Shown here in pieces: positions 8,439 through 17,580 of a stretch of DNA of 64,000 nt. The notes under the pieces are model-generated. The model was not told the DNA's origin, did no database searches, and saw nothing but the letters and a program-made list of their open reading frames with translations. The translations under genes were made by a program, and so were the position numbers. Source of the DNA: Oscillospiraceae bacterium (GTDB lineage Bacteria; Bacillota; Clostridia; Oscillospirales; Acutalibacteraceae); assembly GCA_015065725.1 (NCBI GenBank), contig SVPV01000007.1:1-64000 (forward strand), read 5' to 3'. Each line of letters begins with the position of its first letter. Position 1 is the stretch's first letter.

Positions 8439-9631
8439 TGAAAGTTTTGCAAATAAATTCTGTGTGCGGTATTCGTAGCACAGGAAGAATTTGTACGGAT
8501 ATTGCAGAAGTATTGGAAAAAGAAGGCAATGAGTGCAAAATCGCCTATGGCAGAGAAACTGTGCCGGAAAAATATCAAAAATACGCTATAAGAATAGGCT
8601 CTGATTTTAGTAATAAGGTTGATGCAATAAAAACTCGTATATTTGATAATGCAGGCTTTAATTCCTCAAAAGAAACAAAGAGATTTTTAAATTGGGTTAA
8701 AGGGTATGATCCTGATATTATCCATTTGCACAATATTCATGGATATTATATAAACATTGAATTGCTTTTCGAATATTTAAAAGAATCAAACAAACCGGTT
8801 GTTTGGACGTTGCATGACTGTTGGCCGTTTACTGGGCATTGTGCATACTACGATTATTTCGGTTGTGAAAAGTGGAAAACACAGTGCTGTAATTGCGAAC
8901 AAACAAAGGAATATCCTTCTGCAATTTTTAAGGATATGTCTAGAAAAAATCACAATAAAAAAACTGCATTTTTCAGTGCGGTTGATACATTGCAGTTTGT
9001 TGCAATTTCAAATTGGATTGCACTGCAAAAAGAACAGTCTCTTTTGAAGTCAAAGCCTCACACGATTATTCACAACGGTATTGATCTTATTCGATTCCAA
9101 CCTACAATTAGTACCTTTAGACAAAAATGGAGAATCGTTGACAAAAGAGTATATTTAGGGGTAGCGAGCGTTTGGGATCGTCGAAAAGGTTTTGATACAT
9201 TCTTAAAACTGTCCGAAATGATTGATGAAAATGAAGTTATTGTTATGGTTGGTGTTACTAAAGAGCAAAAAAAACTTCTCCCTAAAAATATAATAGGTAT
9301 AGAAAGAACTAATAATGTTCAAGAGTTGTCAGAGATTTACAGTGCAGCAGATGTGTTTTTGAATCCTACGATGGAGGATAATTATCCTACTGTTAATATG
9401 GAGGCTATCGCTTGCGGTACCCCTGTTGTTACATATGACACAGGCGGAAGTCCCGAAAGCATTTCCAAATCAAGCGGAGCAGTTGTGCCAAAGGGAGATA
9501 TAATGGCATTACTAAAAACCGCACGTTCGCTTGAATTAGATAGCGAAAAAGTGGCACTTGAAGCACAAAAATTTGATAAAGAAAGAAAATATAAAGAATA
9601 TTTGCAGTTCTACGCGAGGTGCTTAAAGTGA
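8438..9631 (+). CDS. Glycosyltransferase family 4, Cys-rich insert
   Basis: This is a GT-B glycosyltransferase of 397 residues. Seen are the N-terminal NSVCGIRSTGRI, then DIIHLHNIHGYY near residue 92, WTLHDCWPFTGHC near residue 118, a further cluster of Cys (GCEKWKTQCCNCEQ), and the donor-site C-terminal part with ASVWDRRKGFD, AADVFLNPTMEDNYPTVNMEA and a terminal Lys/Arg-rich tail. The track start at 8414 is too early; ATG 8438 has AAGGAGA upstream and overlaps the previous stop (TGATG). It is a close paralogue of the gene at 15151. The Cys cluster is a recurrent feature of this GT4 subgroup and may bind metal. Confidence 0.88.
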   Translation: MKVLQINSVCGIRSTGRICTDIAEVLEKEGNECKIAYGRETVPEKYQKYAIRIGSDFSNKVDAIKTRIFDNAGFNSSKETKRFLNWVKGYDPDIIHLHNIHGYYINIELLFEYLKESNKPVVWTLHDCWPFTGHCAYYDYFGCEKWKTQCCNCEQTKEYPSAIFKDMSRKNHNKKTAFFSAVDTLQFVAISNWIALQKEQSLLKSKPHTIIHNGIDLIRFQPTISTFRQKWRIVDKRVYLGVASVWDRRKGFDTFLKLSEMIDENEVIVMVGVTKEQKKLLPKNIIGIERTNNVQELSEIYSAADVFLNPTMEDNYPTVNMEAIACGTPVVTYDTGGSPESISKSSGAVVPKGDIMALLKTARSLELDSEKVALEAQKFDKERKYKEYLQFYARCLK

Positions 9632-10266
9632 TTAGTTTTAGCGGTATAGACTGTGCGGGAAAATCAACTCAAATAGATTTGATTGCGAAAAGTTTTAAAG
9701 ATAAAAATAAAAAAGTAAAGATTATTCATTCCAGAGGCGGATATACACCGCTATTGGAGGCTGTTAAAACTTTAATTCGCAAGGATAAGGGGCTTAATAT
9801 AGAGAAACAAGATGTTTACCGTGAGCAAATACATAAAAACTCTAAAAAAAGGAAAATACTTTTGTGGGTGTCTATTTTTGATATTGCTCTTTATTATGGT
9901 ATATATTTTCGCTTGGTTGAAATTTTTGGAACGAAAATCTTGGCTGACCGTTATTTTTGGGATTCTTATATTGATTTTAAACTTAAATATTCGGAATTTG
10001 ATTTTGAAAATTGGTTGGTTTGGAAGCTTGCAAAACTAATTTATTTAAAACCTAAAAAAGCAATAATTTATACTATTCCCACTGAATTATCAATGTATAG
10101 GTCTACTTTAAAGGATGAGCCTTGGCCCGAAAATGCCGAACAAAGAAAAATAAGAATAGAAAAATATATGGAAGAAATTGAAAATGGCAGATGGACTTCT
10201 ATTATTGATGCAACGCCTTCAATTGAAGAAGTTTTCGATAAAACTATGGAGTATATATTAAAATGA
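9628..10266 (+). CDS. Thymidylate-kinase-like P-loop protein
   Basis: The Walker A motif FSGIDCAGKSTQ lies within the first 16 residues and the overall 212-residue length fits the dTMP-kinase/deoxynucleoside-kinase fold. A DRYFWDSYIDF segment near residue 110 corresponds to the DR(Y/F) motif that contacts the phosphate acceptor. The Arg-rich lid is SMYRSTLKD. It sits in the middle of glycosyltransferase genes rather than near DNA metabolism genes, so it more likely phosphorylates a nucleoside, sugar or lipid precursor than dTMP. GTG 9628 (GTGA overlap with the preceding stop) has GAGGTG 6 bases upstream; the track start GTG 9619 lies inside that site. Confidence 0.75.
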   Translation: MISFSGIDCAGKSTQIDLIAKSFKDKNKKVKIIHSRGGYTPLLEAVKTLIRKDKGLNIEKQDVYREQIHKNSKKRKILLWVSIFDIALYYGIYFRLVEIFGTKILADRYFWDSYIDFKLKYSEFDFENWLVWKLAKLIYLKPKKAIIYTIPTELSMYRSTLKDEPWPENAEQRKIRIEKYMEEIENGRWTSIIDATPSIEEVFDKTMEYILK

Positions 10267-11321
10267 AAATAACTTATATGAGGTTGTGCGAAGATTTCGA
10301 CCGCATAAATAAAGAAACATTAAATTCTTTTTATACCAATTCTGATAAAGAAACGGACTTATTTGTTTATCCCGAACTTAATGCGATTATCGTTAGAAAC
10401 CCATCAAAAAAAGTTAAAAAGTTTATATATACAGAATATTCCGTGTCGGGCTCTATATTTAAGCGTATTGCAGTTTGGTGCTATATTAGATTACTGCTTA
10501 ATTCTTTTGGGCTTTTAGCCAGTAGCAGAATAAGGCAAAAAGGAGATATAGGTTCAAGCGTACTTCTATATCCTTGCAATAAAAAATATAGAATTTTCGA
10601 TTTTGCTTCAAATACTGTTACAGTATTAACTAAAAGCGGTTTTCCAAATTCGGCTATAAAGGAAGAAATAGATTTTAGAAATAACCATAAAGTCGACTTT
10701 ATACTTCCTTTGAAAAATTTTAAAGAAAATCAATATACAGAGGAAATAATCGACGGTATGCCGCTGGCTAGAATAAAAAATGACAAAGAACAATATATAG
10801 AAACGGCAAACAAAATTTGGAGAGAATATGCTTCTAAATATGATAAAGAAATCTCTCCCAAAGAATACTGTGATATTATAAATAAGAGTTTATCAGAAAA
10901 ACTTGAAATTTTAAAAAGCAATATAGAAGACGGTGCAATAACAAAACTTCAAGATACAATAAAAGAACTTTGTTTAAAAATTATTTTGTTTGATTCTAGT
11001 ATTACCATAACTTTAAGTCATGGTGATTTGCAACCTGGAAATATATGGATAGAAAATATTACCGACAAGGTATATATTATCGATTGGGAAACCGCTAAAT
11101 TGAGAAGTGTTTGGTATGATGAGTTTCTGTTGTATGAGGGTTTGCGAATGCCGGGAGGTTTAAATAAGCTTTTTGAATTAAAACCAAGTCTTCGTAAATA
11201 TGTGGTGATTTTAGAAGAATTGTTGTATAGATTAGATGATGCTTGTTGTTTGCCAAATGATATAAGGGGGAAAACTCTTGATGGAATCTCAAATGATTTC
11301 GATGTTTCAAATATTAAATGA
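10263..11321 (+). CDS. Aminoglycoside phosphotransferase/choline-kinase-fold protein
   Basis: This is a protein-kinase-like small-molecule kinase of 352 residues. The catalytic loop is LSHGDLQPGNIW near residue 251 (Brenner motif) and the metal-binding loop is VYIIDWETAK near residue 269. The N-lobe is divergent: no clear Gly-rich loop, and a Lys-rich region only. The start overlaps the preceding stop (ATGA). Within a run of P-loop kinase, APH kinase and nucleotidyltransferase genes it could phosphorylate a sugar, amino alcohol or lipid-linked intermediate. Antibiotic resistance is unlikely from this context. Function beyond kinase fold is inference. Confidence 0.72.
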   Translation: MKITYMRLCEDFDRINKETLNSFYTNSDKETDLFVYPELNAIIVRNPSKKVKKFIYTEYSVSGSIFKRIAVWCYIRLLLNSFGLLASSRIRQKGDIGSSVLLYPCNKKYRIFDFASNTVTVLTKSGFPNSAIKEEIDFRNNHKVDFILPLKNFKENQYTEEIIDGMPLARIKNDKEQYIETANKIWREYASKYDKEISPKEYCDIINKSLSEKLEILKSNIEDGAITKLQDTIKELCLKIILFDSSITITLSHGDLQPGNIWIENITDKVYIIDWETAKLRSVWYDEFLLYEGLRMPGGLNKLFELKPSLRKYVVILEELLYRLDDACCLPNDIRGKTLDGISNDFDVSNIK

Positions 11322-12471
11322 TCCACTGGTTGATTTAATGTTATCTTTGAGTGCAGAAAATCGCAAAAATAGGGAAGAACTGTTAAACAAATTAAAGAAT
11401 ATTGATGTTTTACAACTTTTCGAACTGTGTGTCGAGCATGAACTTGACGGCATAGTCGCTTCGCATATTATGGAGGATGATTTAATCGAACTTCCTGAAA
11501 TTTGGCTAGAGGCATATAACAAACAAAAAGAGTGTCAGACCTTTTTGAAACAGAAAGCCATAGAAGTATGCGGTAAAATGCACGAAAACGGCATAAAAAT
11601 GGTTATTCTAAAAAACGGCGGAATTATGCTTGATTTAATTGAGGACCCTGCGGCATGCCCGATGGAAGATGTTGATTCTTTGGTGCGTAAAGATGATTTT
11701 TATAAAGCACATGAGATTTTGTTATCCCAAGGCTTTAATTTTAAGTTCCGTAGTGAATTTGAGTTTGAGCATTTAGAAGAAGCGTTCAAAGATGGTGCAA
11801 CTGAATATTATTTAACTATGCCTAATAGCGAAAAAATATGGTTTGAATTGGCTTGGCGGGCTGTTGCAGGAAGATGGATACGTCCGGATTTAGAACCTGA
11901 TACTGATTTGTTTATAGAAAATTCTCATACGGCGAAAGGAACGTTTGCAGGTGTTTTATCCCCAGAAGATAATCTTTTGCAAGTTTGTATTCATACCGCA
12001 AAGCATTCTTATGTTAGAGCACCTGGTTTAAGACTTCATTTGGATGTTGATAGAATAGTATCGCATTGCGAAATTGATTGGGATTTATTTTTAGAGAAGG
12101 TAAAACAATCGCACACAAAATCGGCCATTTATTTATCATTGTGGATTCCGACTTGTTTGTTTGATACTCAAATTCCGCAATATGTATTAGAAGCGTTAAG
12201 GCCCAAAAAAAGAAAACTTATGGTTTTGTGCAAAGGATTATCAAATACGGGCTTGTTGCACCCGAAACAAAAGAAGTTTTCAAAATTAGCCTTTCTTCGT
12301 TTTCAAACCGCAATTTATGATTCATATAAAGATGTGATTAAAGTTATATATCCAAGTTCAAAATGGATGAAGGAGCGTTATGGATATAAATCTTCATTTT
12401 TAACCCTTAAATATATTTTGGTAAGAACTTTGGATTTAGTAGGGATAAGAAAAAAGAAAGCGAGTAAATAA
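11281..12471 (+). CDS. Nucleotidyltransferase-fold protein (PF14907-type), copy 1
   Basis: The sequence matches the pattern of uncharacterised nucleotidyltransferases found in capsule and peptide-modification loci: a helical N-terminus, then MVILKNGGIMLDLI near residue 103 and the acidic PMEDVDSLVRKDDF near residue 124, the usual place of the metal-binding Asp pair, and a later C-terminal helical part. The start is ATG 11281 with AAGGGGG 10 bases upstream; it overlaps the preceding gene by 41 bases. It is a paralogue of the gene at 22384. The reaction is not established for the family. The context suggests transfer of a nucleotide or phosphoryl group to a kinase product. Confidence 0.72.
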   Translation: MESQMISMFQILNDPLVDLMLSLSAENRKNREELLNKLKNIDVLQLFELCVEHELDGIVASHIMEDDLIELPEIWLEAYNKQKECQTFLKQKAIEVCGKMHENGIKMVILKNGGIMLDLIEDPAACPMEDVDSLVRKDDFYKAHEILLSQGFNFKFRSEFEFEHLEEAFKDGATEYYLTMPNSEKIWFELAWRAVAGRWIRPDLEPDTDLFIENSHTAKGTFAGVLSPEDNLLQVCIHTAKHSYVRAPGLRLHLDVDRIVSHCEIDWDLFLEKVKQSHTKSAIYLSLWIPTCLFDTQIPQYVLEALRPKKRKLMVLCKGLSNTGLLHPKQKKFSKLAFLRFQTAIYDSYKDVIKVIYPSSKWMKERYGYKSSFLTLKYILVRTLDLVGIRKKKASK

Positions 12472-12472
12472 A

Positions 12473-12553
12473 ATGCGATATTTATTTTTCGGTTTGTTGT
12501 TTGAGCCGAAATATGAGCAAAAAATGTTGGCACTTTCAAATTCAAATATTTAA
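12473..12553 (+). pseudogene. Glycosyltransferase N-terminal remnant
   Basis: A 26-codon frame starting one base after the previous stop reads MRYLFFGLLFEPKYEQKMLA and then stops. The hydrophobic first strand followed by 'EPKYEQK' looks like the N-terminus of a capsule-type glycosyltransferase. No continuation is found in any frame before the promoter at 12588. I read it as the stump of a deleted gene, marking a recombination junction inside the locus. A real micro-ORF cannot be excluded. Confidence 0.5.
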
Positions 12554-12587
12554 TATTATCTAGCGACTTAAGTGTTTGGATGTCGCC

Positions 12588-12616
12588 TTGTATAGAAAAA
12601 TGATATTATATATAAT
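12588..12616 (+). promoter_or_regulatory. Internal promoter of the polysaccharide locus
   Basis: TTGTAT (12588-12593), 17 bases, then TATAAT (12611-12616), 18 bases before the next ATG. It would let the second half of the locus be transcribed independently. Confidence 0.6.
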
Positions 12617-12633
12617 TTAAGTGAGTAAAGCAA

Positions 12634-13908
12634 ATGAAAAAACATATTGTTGTAATGCTAGGGGGATATTATCCAGTGATTTCTCCCGGAAGTATGATAC
12701 TAGATAGGTTAATCGATATTTGGAAAAAAGAATATGATGTCACTATAATTTCTACAAGGAATGTTTTTGGATTGAAAAAGATAGAAACTATTGATGGGAT
12801 TAATATTCATAGAGTTTATGATTTTAACAGGCTGATTCATAACGAATTAGAAAATAAAATTAAGAACACTACGGGACTATATAAGCATTTTTTTAAAGCT
12901 TGTCTTAGAATTAAACAGGTTCTTTTTTATATTTACCGTGTTTTTCGTTTAGAAAGTATAGATAATAATTATGTAAATAGGTTAAAAAAAGAAATTAAAA
13001 ATATAAATAACAATAGAAAGATAGATATACTTATTTCAACAGTTGACCCACATGAAAACAGTGCGGCGGCATATTTATACGCTAAAAAAAATAATGTTAA
13101 ATGGTTTATTTATCAGTTGGATAGATTTGCAAACGCCAATAGTCTTTACGAAACGGAACTCACTAAAAAGGTGAAGATGAGTAGGCATTACAAACGGGAA
13201 TGTTCTTATCTTGAAAAATGTGAAAAATTGTTTGTGTTAAAACCTATTATGGAACATTACCGAGAGCATTGTTTTAACGAGTATTTACAAAAAATCATTG
13301 TAACAGACCATCCGTTGTTATGCAAGCCAGCTATAGATGTGGTTGGTAGTGGTATGATGGATAGTATTCGTTTTATATATGCAGGATCGCTTGATAAAAA
13401 GTTAAGGAATCCTACAAATATTCTAAAAATTTTTTCCATTGTGTATAAAAAAACATCTTTAAAACTTGATTTTTTTTCTTTTGGAAATTGTTCGGATATT
13501 CTTGAGGAATACCATAATACAAATCCAACAGTGATAGAAAACCATAATAGGATTTCAAGAGAAGGTCTAGTTAATGAAATTTGCCGTAGCGATGTTATAG
13601 TAAGCATTGGTAACAATTCGGATAACGAGGTTCCAAGTAAAACGTTTGATTATCTCTCTTATGGATTGCCAATAGTTCACTTTTATTCAAATCCCAAAGA
13701 TCCCGTGTTAGAGTATATGAAGATTTATCCTATGGCTATATGTTTATATATGGGTGATGAATCTACTGATTCAAATGTTAAGAAATTGATTGATTTTTGC
13801 AGTAGCATAAACAAAAGAAAATTAGATTTTAAAGAGGTAGAAGCACTTTATCCTATGTGCACACCAGAATTTGTTTCGAAAATGTTTACAGAGGAGTTTA
13901 ATAAATGA
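12634..13908 (+). CDS. Glycosyltransferase (GT-B, GT4-like)
   Basis: A 424-residue protein with two Rossmann-like halves. The N-terminal GGYYPVISPGSMILDRLI resembles acceptor domains of GT4 enzymes. The C-terminal part has FIYAGSLDKKLRNP near residue 247, then the donor-site region SDVIVSIGNNSDNEVPSKTFDYLSYG with an E/PSKT pattern common in GT4/GT1 proteins. There is no signal peptide or membrane segment. The ribosome binding site is weak, only GTGAGTAAAG. It is the first gene after the internal promoter, and its stop overlaps the next start (ATGA). Sugar specificity is not readable. Confidence 0.78.
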   Translation: MKKHIVVMLGGYYPVISPGSMILDRLIDIWKKEYDVTIISTRNVFGLKKIETIDGINIHRVYDFNRLIHNELENKIKNTTGLYKHFFKACLRIKQVLFYIYRVFRLESIDNNYVNRLKKEIKNINNNRKIDILISTVDPHENSAAAYLYAKKNNVKWFIYQLDRFANANSLYETELTKKVKMSRHYKRECSYLEKCEKLFVLKPIMEHYREHCFNEYLQKIIVTDHPLLCKPAIDVVGSGMMDSIRFIYAGSLDKKLRNPTNILKIFSIVYKKTSLKLDFFSFGNCSDILEEYHNTNPTVIENHNRISREGLVNEICRSDVIVSIGNNSDNEVPSKTFDYLSYGLPIVHFYSNPKDPVLEYMKIYPMAICLYMGDESTDSNVKKLIDFCSSINKRKLDFKEVEALYPMCTPEFVSKMFTEEFNK

Positions 13909-15146
13909 AAAAAAACAGTGTGCTTGTGGCACACCCAATGCAACAACATTCATTTAAGCTTTGCCATGCTCTTGAAAAGCAAGGTCTATTAAACAAATAT
14001 TTCACTACTATTTTTATTAAAGAAAAAAGTGTTTTTTGGAAGTTGTTTGGAAAAATCACCGCAGGAAAGTTCGAGAATGCCATTAGCAAGAAACGTTGTC
14101 CGGAAATTGAGAAAAAAGCAAATGTTATTTGTGGGATTAGCGGTTTGATTTTTGCATTTTTATCTAAAGTAAATTATCCTCTTGCGTGCAAATATTATTT
14201 TATACTTACAAAGTTGTTTGGCAAAAAGATTGCTAAATATGTTATAAAACATAACGATGTAGAAGCGGTTGTGATGTATGATTTTACGGCAGTTTCTTGT
14301 TTTGAAATATTGAAAAAGAAGAGGCCAAATGTTGTTAGGGTGTTAGATATGTCAAGTATTCCCGCACAATCAATTAAAGCAATTTTGGACAAGGAAGAAG
14401 TTAATGGTTTTGGGAAATATCACCTTAATAAGCGTAAGAGTTATAGCAATGAAATAGTGGCATATTATTCGAAGGAAATAGAATTTGTTGATTATTTTTT
14501 GGTTCCAAGCAATTATGTGTTGAATACACTTGTGTCACTTGGTGTAGATAAAGAAAAATGTTTTGTTGCACCGTATGGCGTTAACACAAAAGATTTTGTT
14601 TATAATCGCGAGAATAGTGAGATTGAACAATTTGAGTTTGTTTTTACAGGTCGTATTGAGGCAGCCAAAGGTGTATTTTATATGCTTGATGGTTTGAATA
14701 AACTATGGCAAGAAAGGCAAGACTTTAGGTTGCATTTATTTGGAGCATTATGTTTTGATAAGCGGGATTTAATAAAATATAATGATTTTTGCGAGTTTCA
14801 CGGTTATACTGATAAACATACGCTAATCCAATATTACAATAAATCGCATTGTTTTATATTGCCGTCTTTGTGGGAAGGTATGAACCTTAGTGCACTTGAA
14901 GCACTTTCTTGTGGACTTCCATGTATACTTTCTGCCAATACGGGTGCATCTGAATATATTAATGATGGTATTAATGGTTTTGTTATTAAACCTTTTTGTT
15001 GTGAATCGGTTTACGATAAGGCCAAATGGTTTTTAGAAAACAAGAATCTATGGCAAAAAATGTCGAATAATTCGCGCAGTGCAATTCCTGGCACTTGGGA
15101 AGATTACAATAATCGTATAGCACAAGTATTCAATTCAATCGGGTGA
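13905..15146 (+). CDS. Glycosyltransferase family 4
   Basis: A 413-residue GT-B enzyme. The N-terminus (VAHPMQQHSFKLCHALEKQG) is an acceptor domain. The donor half contains FVFTGRIEAAKGVFYMLDG near residue 244, then FILPSLWEGMNLSALEALSCG near residue 321 with the conserved E(x7)E pair of retaining GT4 enzymes. The start overlaps the preceding stop (ATGA) and the next gene begins four bases after its stop, so it lies in a tight operon. Confidence 0.88.
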   Translation: MKKNSVLVAHPMQQHSFKLCHALEKQGLLNKYFTTIFIKEKSVFWKLFGKITAGKFENAISKKRCPEIEKKANVICGISGLIFAFLSKVNYPLACKYYFILTKLFGKKIAKYVIKHNDVEAVVMYDFTAVSCFEILKKKRPNVVRVLDMSSIPAQSIKAILDKEEVNGFGKYHLNKRKSYSNEIVAYYSKEIEFVDYFLVPSNYVLNTLVSLGVDKEKCFVAPYGVNTKDFVYNRENSEIEQFEFVFTGRIEAAKGVFYMLDGLNKLWQERQDFRLHLFGALCFDKRDLIKYNDFCEFHGYTDKHTLIQYYNKSHCFILPSLWEGMNLSALEALSCGLPCILSANTGASEYINDGINGFVIKPFCCESVYDKAKWFLENKNLWQKMSNNSRSAIPGTWEDYNNRIAQVFNSIG

Positions 15147-15150
15147 AGAT

Positions 15151-16350
15151 ATGAAAATATTATTTGTAAATATTGGTAATGCCGGAAGCACAGGTAAAAT
15201 AATACAGGGAATATCAGCCGCTGCTGAAAGCAAGGGATTTGAGGTCCTGTGTGCGTATCCAGATAATAAAGTTAATCCACCAATGAGGGAACATGATTAC
15301 ATTATTGAATCTGTCACTCAAAAATTGATAACCAGAGAACTTACATACATAACAGGATTAGAGGGCGGATTATCTTTTGTACCAACTATTCGATTAATAA
15401 AAAAAATCAAAGAATTTAAGCCGGATATTATCCATTTGCATAATCTGCACGGTTGGTATTTAAACTTAAATATGTTATTTAAGTTTATAAGTGAAAATGA
15501 TATTAAAATTATATGGACTTTTCACGATTGTTGGCCTTTTACAGGTCATTGTACTCATTTTCAAAAAACAAATTGTAAAAAATGGATAACGGGTTGTCAT
15601 TCGTGTGAGCAACATTTAGACACACCGAAAAGTTATTTGGATAATTCAAAAAGGATGTATAAATTAAAGAAAAAATTGTTTTTATCACCTAAAAACCTAA
15701 CTATTGTCACACCTTCTAATTGGCTTGCAAATTTGGTAAGGCAATCCTTTTTTAAGGATGTAGATATTCGTGTTATACATAATGGAATAGATAGAAGTAT
15801 TTTCAAACCAACTGAATCTAATTTCAGACAAAGATATAGTCTGGAAAACAAAAAAATTATTCTTGGTGTTTCTTCAGTTTGGGGAGAAAAAAAGGGGTTA
15901 GATATATTTATTAGATTGGCAAACGACCTAGATGATAATTATAAAATCGTTTTAGTTGGAACAGATGATAGAGTGGATTCTATTTTGCCTAAAAATATTA
16001 TTTCTATTCATAGAACAAACAATCAAATTGAATTAGCAGAGATTTATTCTGCAGCAGATGTTTTTGTAAATCCGACAAGGGAAGATACTTTCCCAACAGT
16101 TAATATTGAAGCATTGTCTTGTGGTTGTCCTGTTATTACATTTGATGTTTGCGGATGTACAGAAATCCCTGATAATACAAGTGGTATTGTTGTGCCAAAA
16201 GATGATTATAAGTCTATTTTAATGAATATTGAATTAGTGTGTCAGCAAGGGTTTATAGATAAAAAGTCTTGTGTTGAAAGAGCAAAACTTTTTGATCAAA
16301 AACAAAAAACAGAAGATTATATTAACCTCTATTATTCAAGTTGTGTTTAG
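15151..16350 (+). CDS. Glycosyltransferase family 4, Cys-rich insert (paralogue of 8438)
   Basis: A 399-residue enzyme collinear with the product at 8438: NAGSTGKIIQGI at the N-terminus, IIHLHNLHGWYLN near residue 94, TFHDCWPFTGHCTHF near residue 121 with later Cys (NCKKWITGCHSCEQ), HNGIDRSIFKP near residue 210, and SAADVFVNPTREDTFPTVN near residue 302. The two copies differ throughout, so the duplication is old or both were acquired from different sources. They probably add similar sugars at different positions. Confidence 0.88.
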   Translation: MKILFVNIGNAGSTGKIIQGISAAAESKGFEVLCAYPDNKVNPPMREHDYIIESVTQKLITRELTYITGLEGGLSFVPTIRLIKKIKEFKPDIIHLHNLHGWYLNLNMLFKFISENDIKIIWTFHDCWPFTGHCTHFQKTNCKKWITGCHSCEQHLDTPKSYLDNSKRMYKLKKKLFLSPKNLTIVTPSNWLANLVRQSFFKDVDIRVIHNGIDRSIFKPTESNFRQRYSLENKKIILGVSSVWGEKKGLDIFIRLANDLDDNYKIVLVGTDDRVDSILPKNIISIHRTNNQIELAEIYSAADVFVNPTREDTFPTVNIEALSCGCPVITFDVCGCTEIPDNTSGIVVPKDDYKSILMNIELVCQQGFIDKKSCVERAKLFDQKQKTEDYINLYYSSCV

Positions 16351-16366
16351 AAGCAAGGGAGAAATA

Positions 16367-17575
16367 ATGAACAACGAAAAAACAAGCAATATTTTATTCT
16401 ATATTCCAATTTTGTATTTCTTTTTAAAAATCGGTCTAGTATTTATAAAAGAGAACAACCTTTTTTCTATACCTGCGACATTGATTGTTGGTATAATTTT
16501 TATTTTTCTTTATTTATGTAAAAAAAAGACAATTGTGTTTGACAAAAGTTTTTTTTCTTTTTTGTTTTATTCAATTTTTATTTCTCTAGTATATATTGCA
16601 ACTACAAATAGCAACTATAAGTTAACAGTAAAGAGTTATCTTTGCCAAATTTTTATATCCTTTGTTGCTTTTGTAATATATAAATTTTTAAGTGAAGAAA
16701 ACAGTTTAAACAAGGCTAGACTCGCAAAAATATTATTATTAATTATTTTAGTCAGTGCTGTGTATACGGCGTATGTTGCAACAACATCTGATAATTTACA
16801 TATAATAAGAGATGCTGCGTCTGGGCGAGTGGATGATAACTATGCAACATATGGTGGATTTAGTTTTATTTATGGTTTGGTTGTAGTTTATACAATAACA
16901 TTAGCTTATTTACGACAAAGTTCCGCAACTATAAAAAACTCAACAAAAATTTTTTTAATAGGATTTCTAATTATCATTGCATATACTATCATTATTTCCG
17001 CCTATACAACAGCTTTTATTATCGTTTTTGCCGGCACTGTTATTCAAGTTTTTAAAAAAACAAGCGTGAAATTTTTGATTTTGTTTTTAGCGGCTTTAGT
17101 AATTTTATTTTTGCCCGAGTTATTGGTTTCAATAATTAAAGCCATGGATTTTCTACCTAAAATAACTTCGGAAAGAATTATTTCAATACTTTTGTCAAAA
17201 GAAACAACGGGTGAATTTCAATTTATTAGTATTTCGGGACGTTTAGATAAACTATACAACGATTGGCAAATAATTAAAGAAAATCCATTCCTAGGCGGAT
17301 ACATAAACAACACGATGATTAGATTCGGTGATCATACTCAATGGATAGGTAATTTGGCAAGATATGGTATTTTTGCTGAAATGTTGTTGTGGTCTACTTT
17401 TATAGGTATATATAAACAGGCTGGAAACGATGAGACATTGTCATCTATTTCGAAAAAATGTTTTAAAAGTGGACTGATTGTTTGCCTTATTATAGGTTTT
17501 TTCAACCCTATTGAACTTACATTTGTTTTAACTCCTGTGTTTTTGTTGAGTCCTATTATTGATGAAATTAGGTGA
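16367..17575 (+). CDS. O-antigen/capsule repeat-unit polymerase (Wzy-like)
   Basis: A 402-residue polytopic protein with about 10-11 hydrophobic segments and a large polar loop near residues 270-330 (LDKLYNDWQIIKENPFLGG). The 'W..I..NP..G' pattern in the extracytoplasmic loop is seen in O-antigen ligase/polymerase-type proteins. ATG 16367 has GGGAGA directly upstream; the track start at 16271 lies deep inside the preceding gene. Wzy enzymes are poorly conserved, so the call rests on topology, loop motif and the neighbouring Wzx flippase. Confidence 0.75.
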   Translation: MNNEKTSNILFYIPILYFFLKIGLVFIKENNLFSIPATLIVGIIFIFLYLCKKKTIVFDKSFFSFLFYSIFISLVYIATTNSNYKLTVKSYLCQIFISFVAFVIYKFLSEENSLNKARLAKILLLIILVSAVYTAYVATTSDNLHIIRDAASGRVDDNYATYGGFSFIYGLVVVYTITLAYLRQSSATIKNSTKIFLIGFLIIIAYTIIISAYTTAFIIVFAGTVIQVFKKTSVKFLILFLAALVILFLPELLVSIIKAMDFLPKITSERIISILLSKETTGEFQFISISGRLDKLYNDWQIIKENPFLGGYINNTMIRFGDHTQWIGNLARYGIFAEMLLWSTFIGIYKQAGNDETLSSISKKCFKSGLIVCLIIGFFNPIELTFVLTPVFLLSPIIDEIR

Positions 17576-17580
17576 TTGAA

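Noticed and set aside
10263-11321. Antibiotic-resistance aminoglycoside phosphotransferase
   Set aside because: Only the generic kinase motifs are shared; it is embedded in and coupled to glycan genes, so a biosynthetic kinase is more likely.
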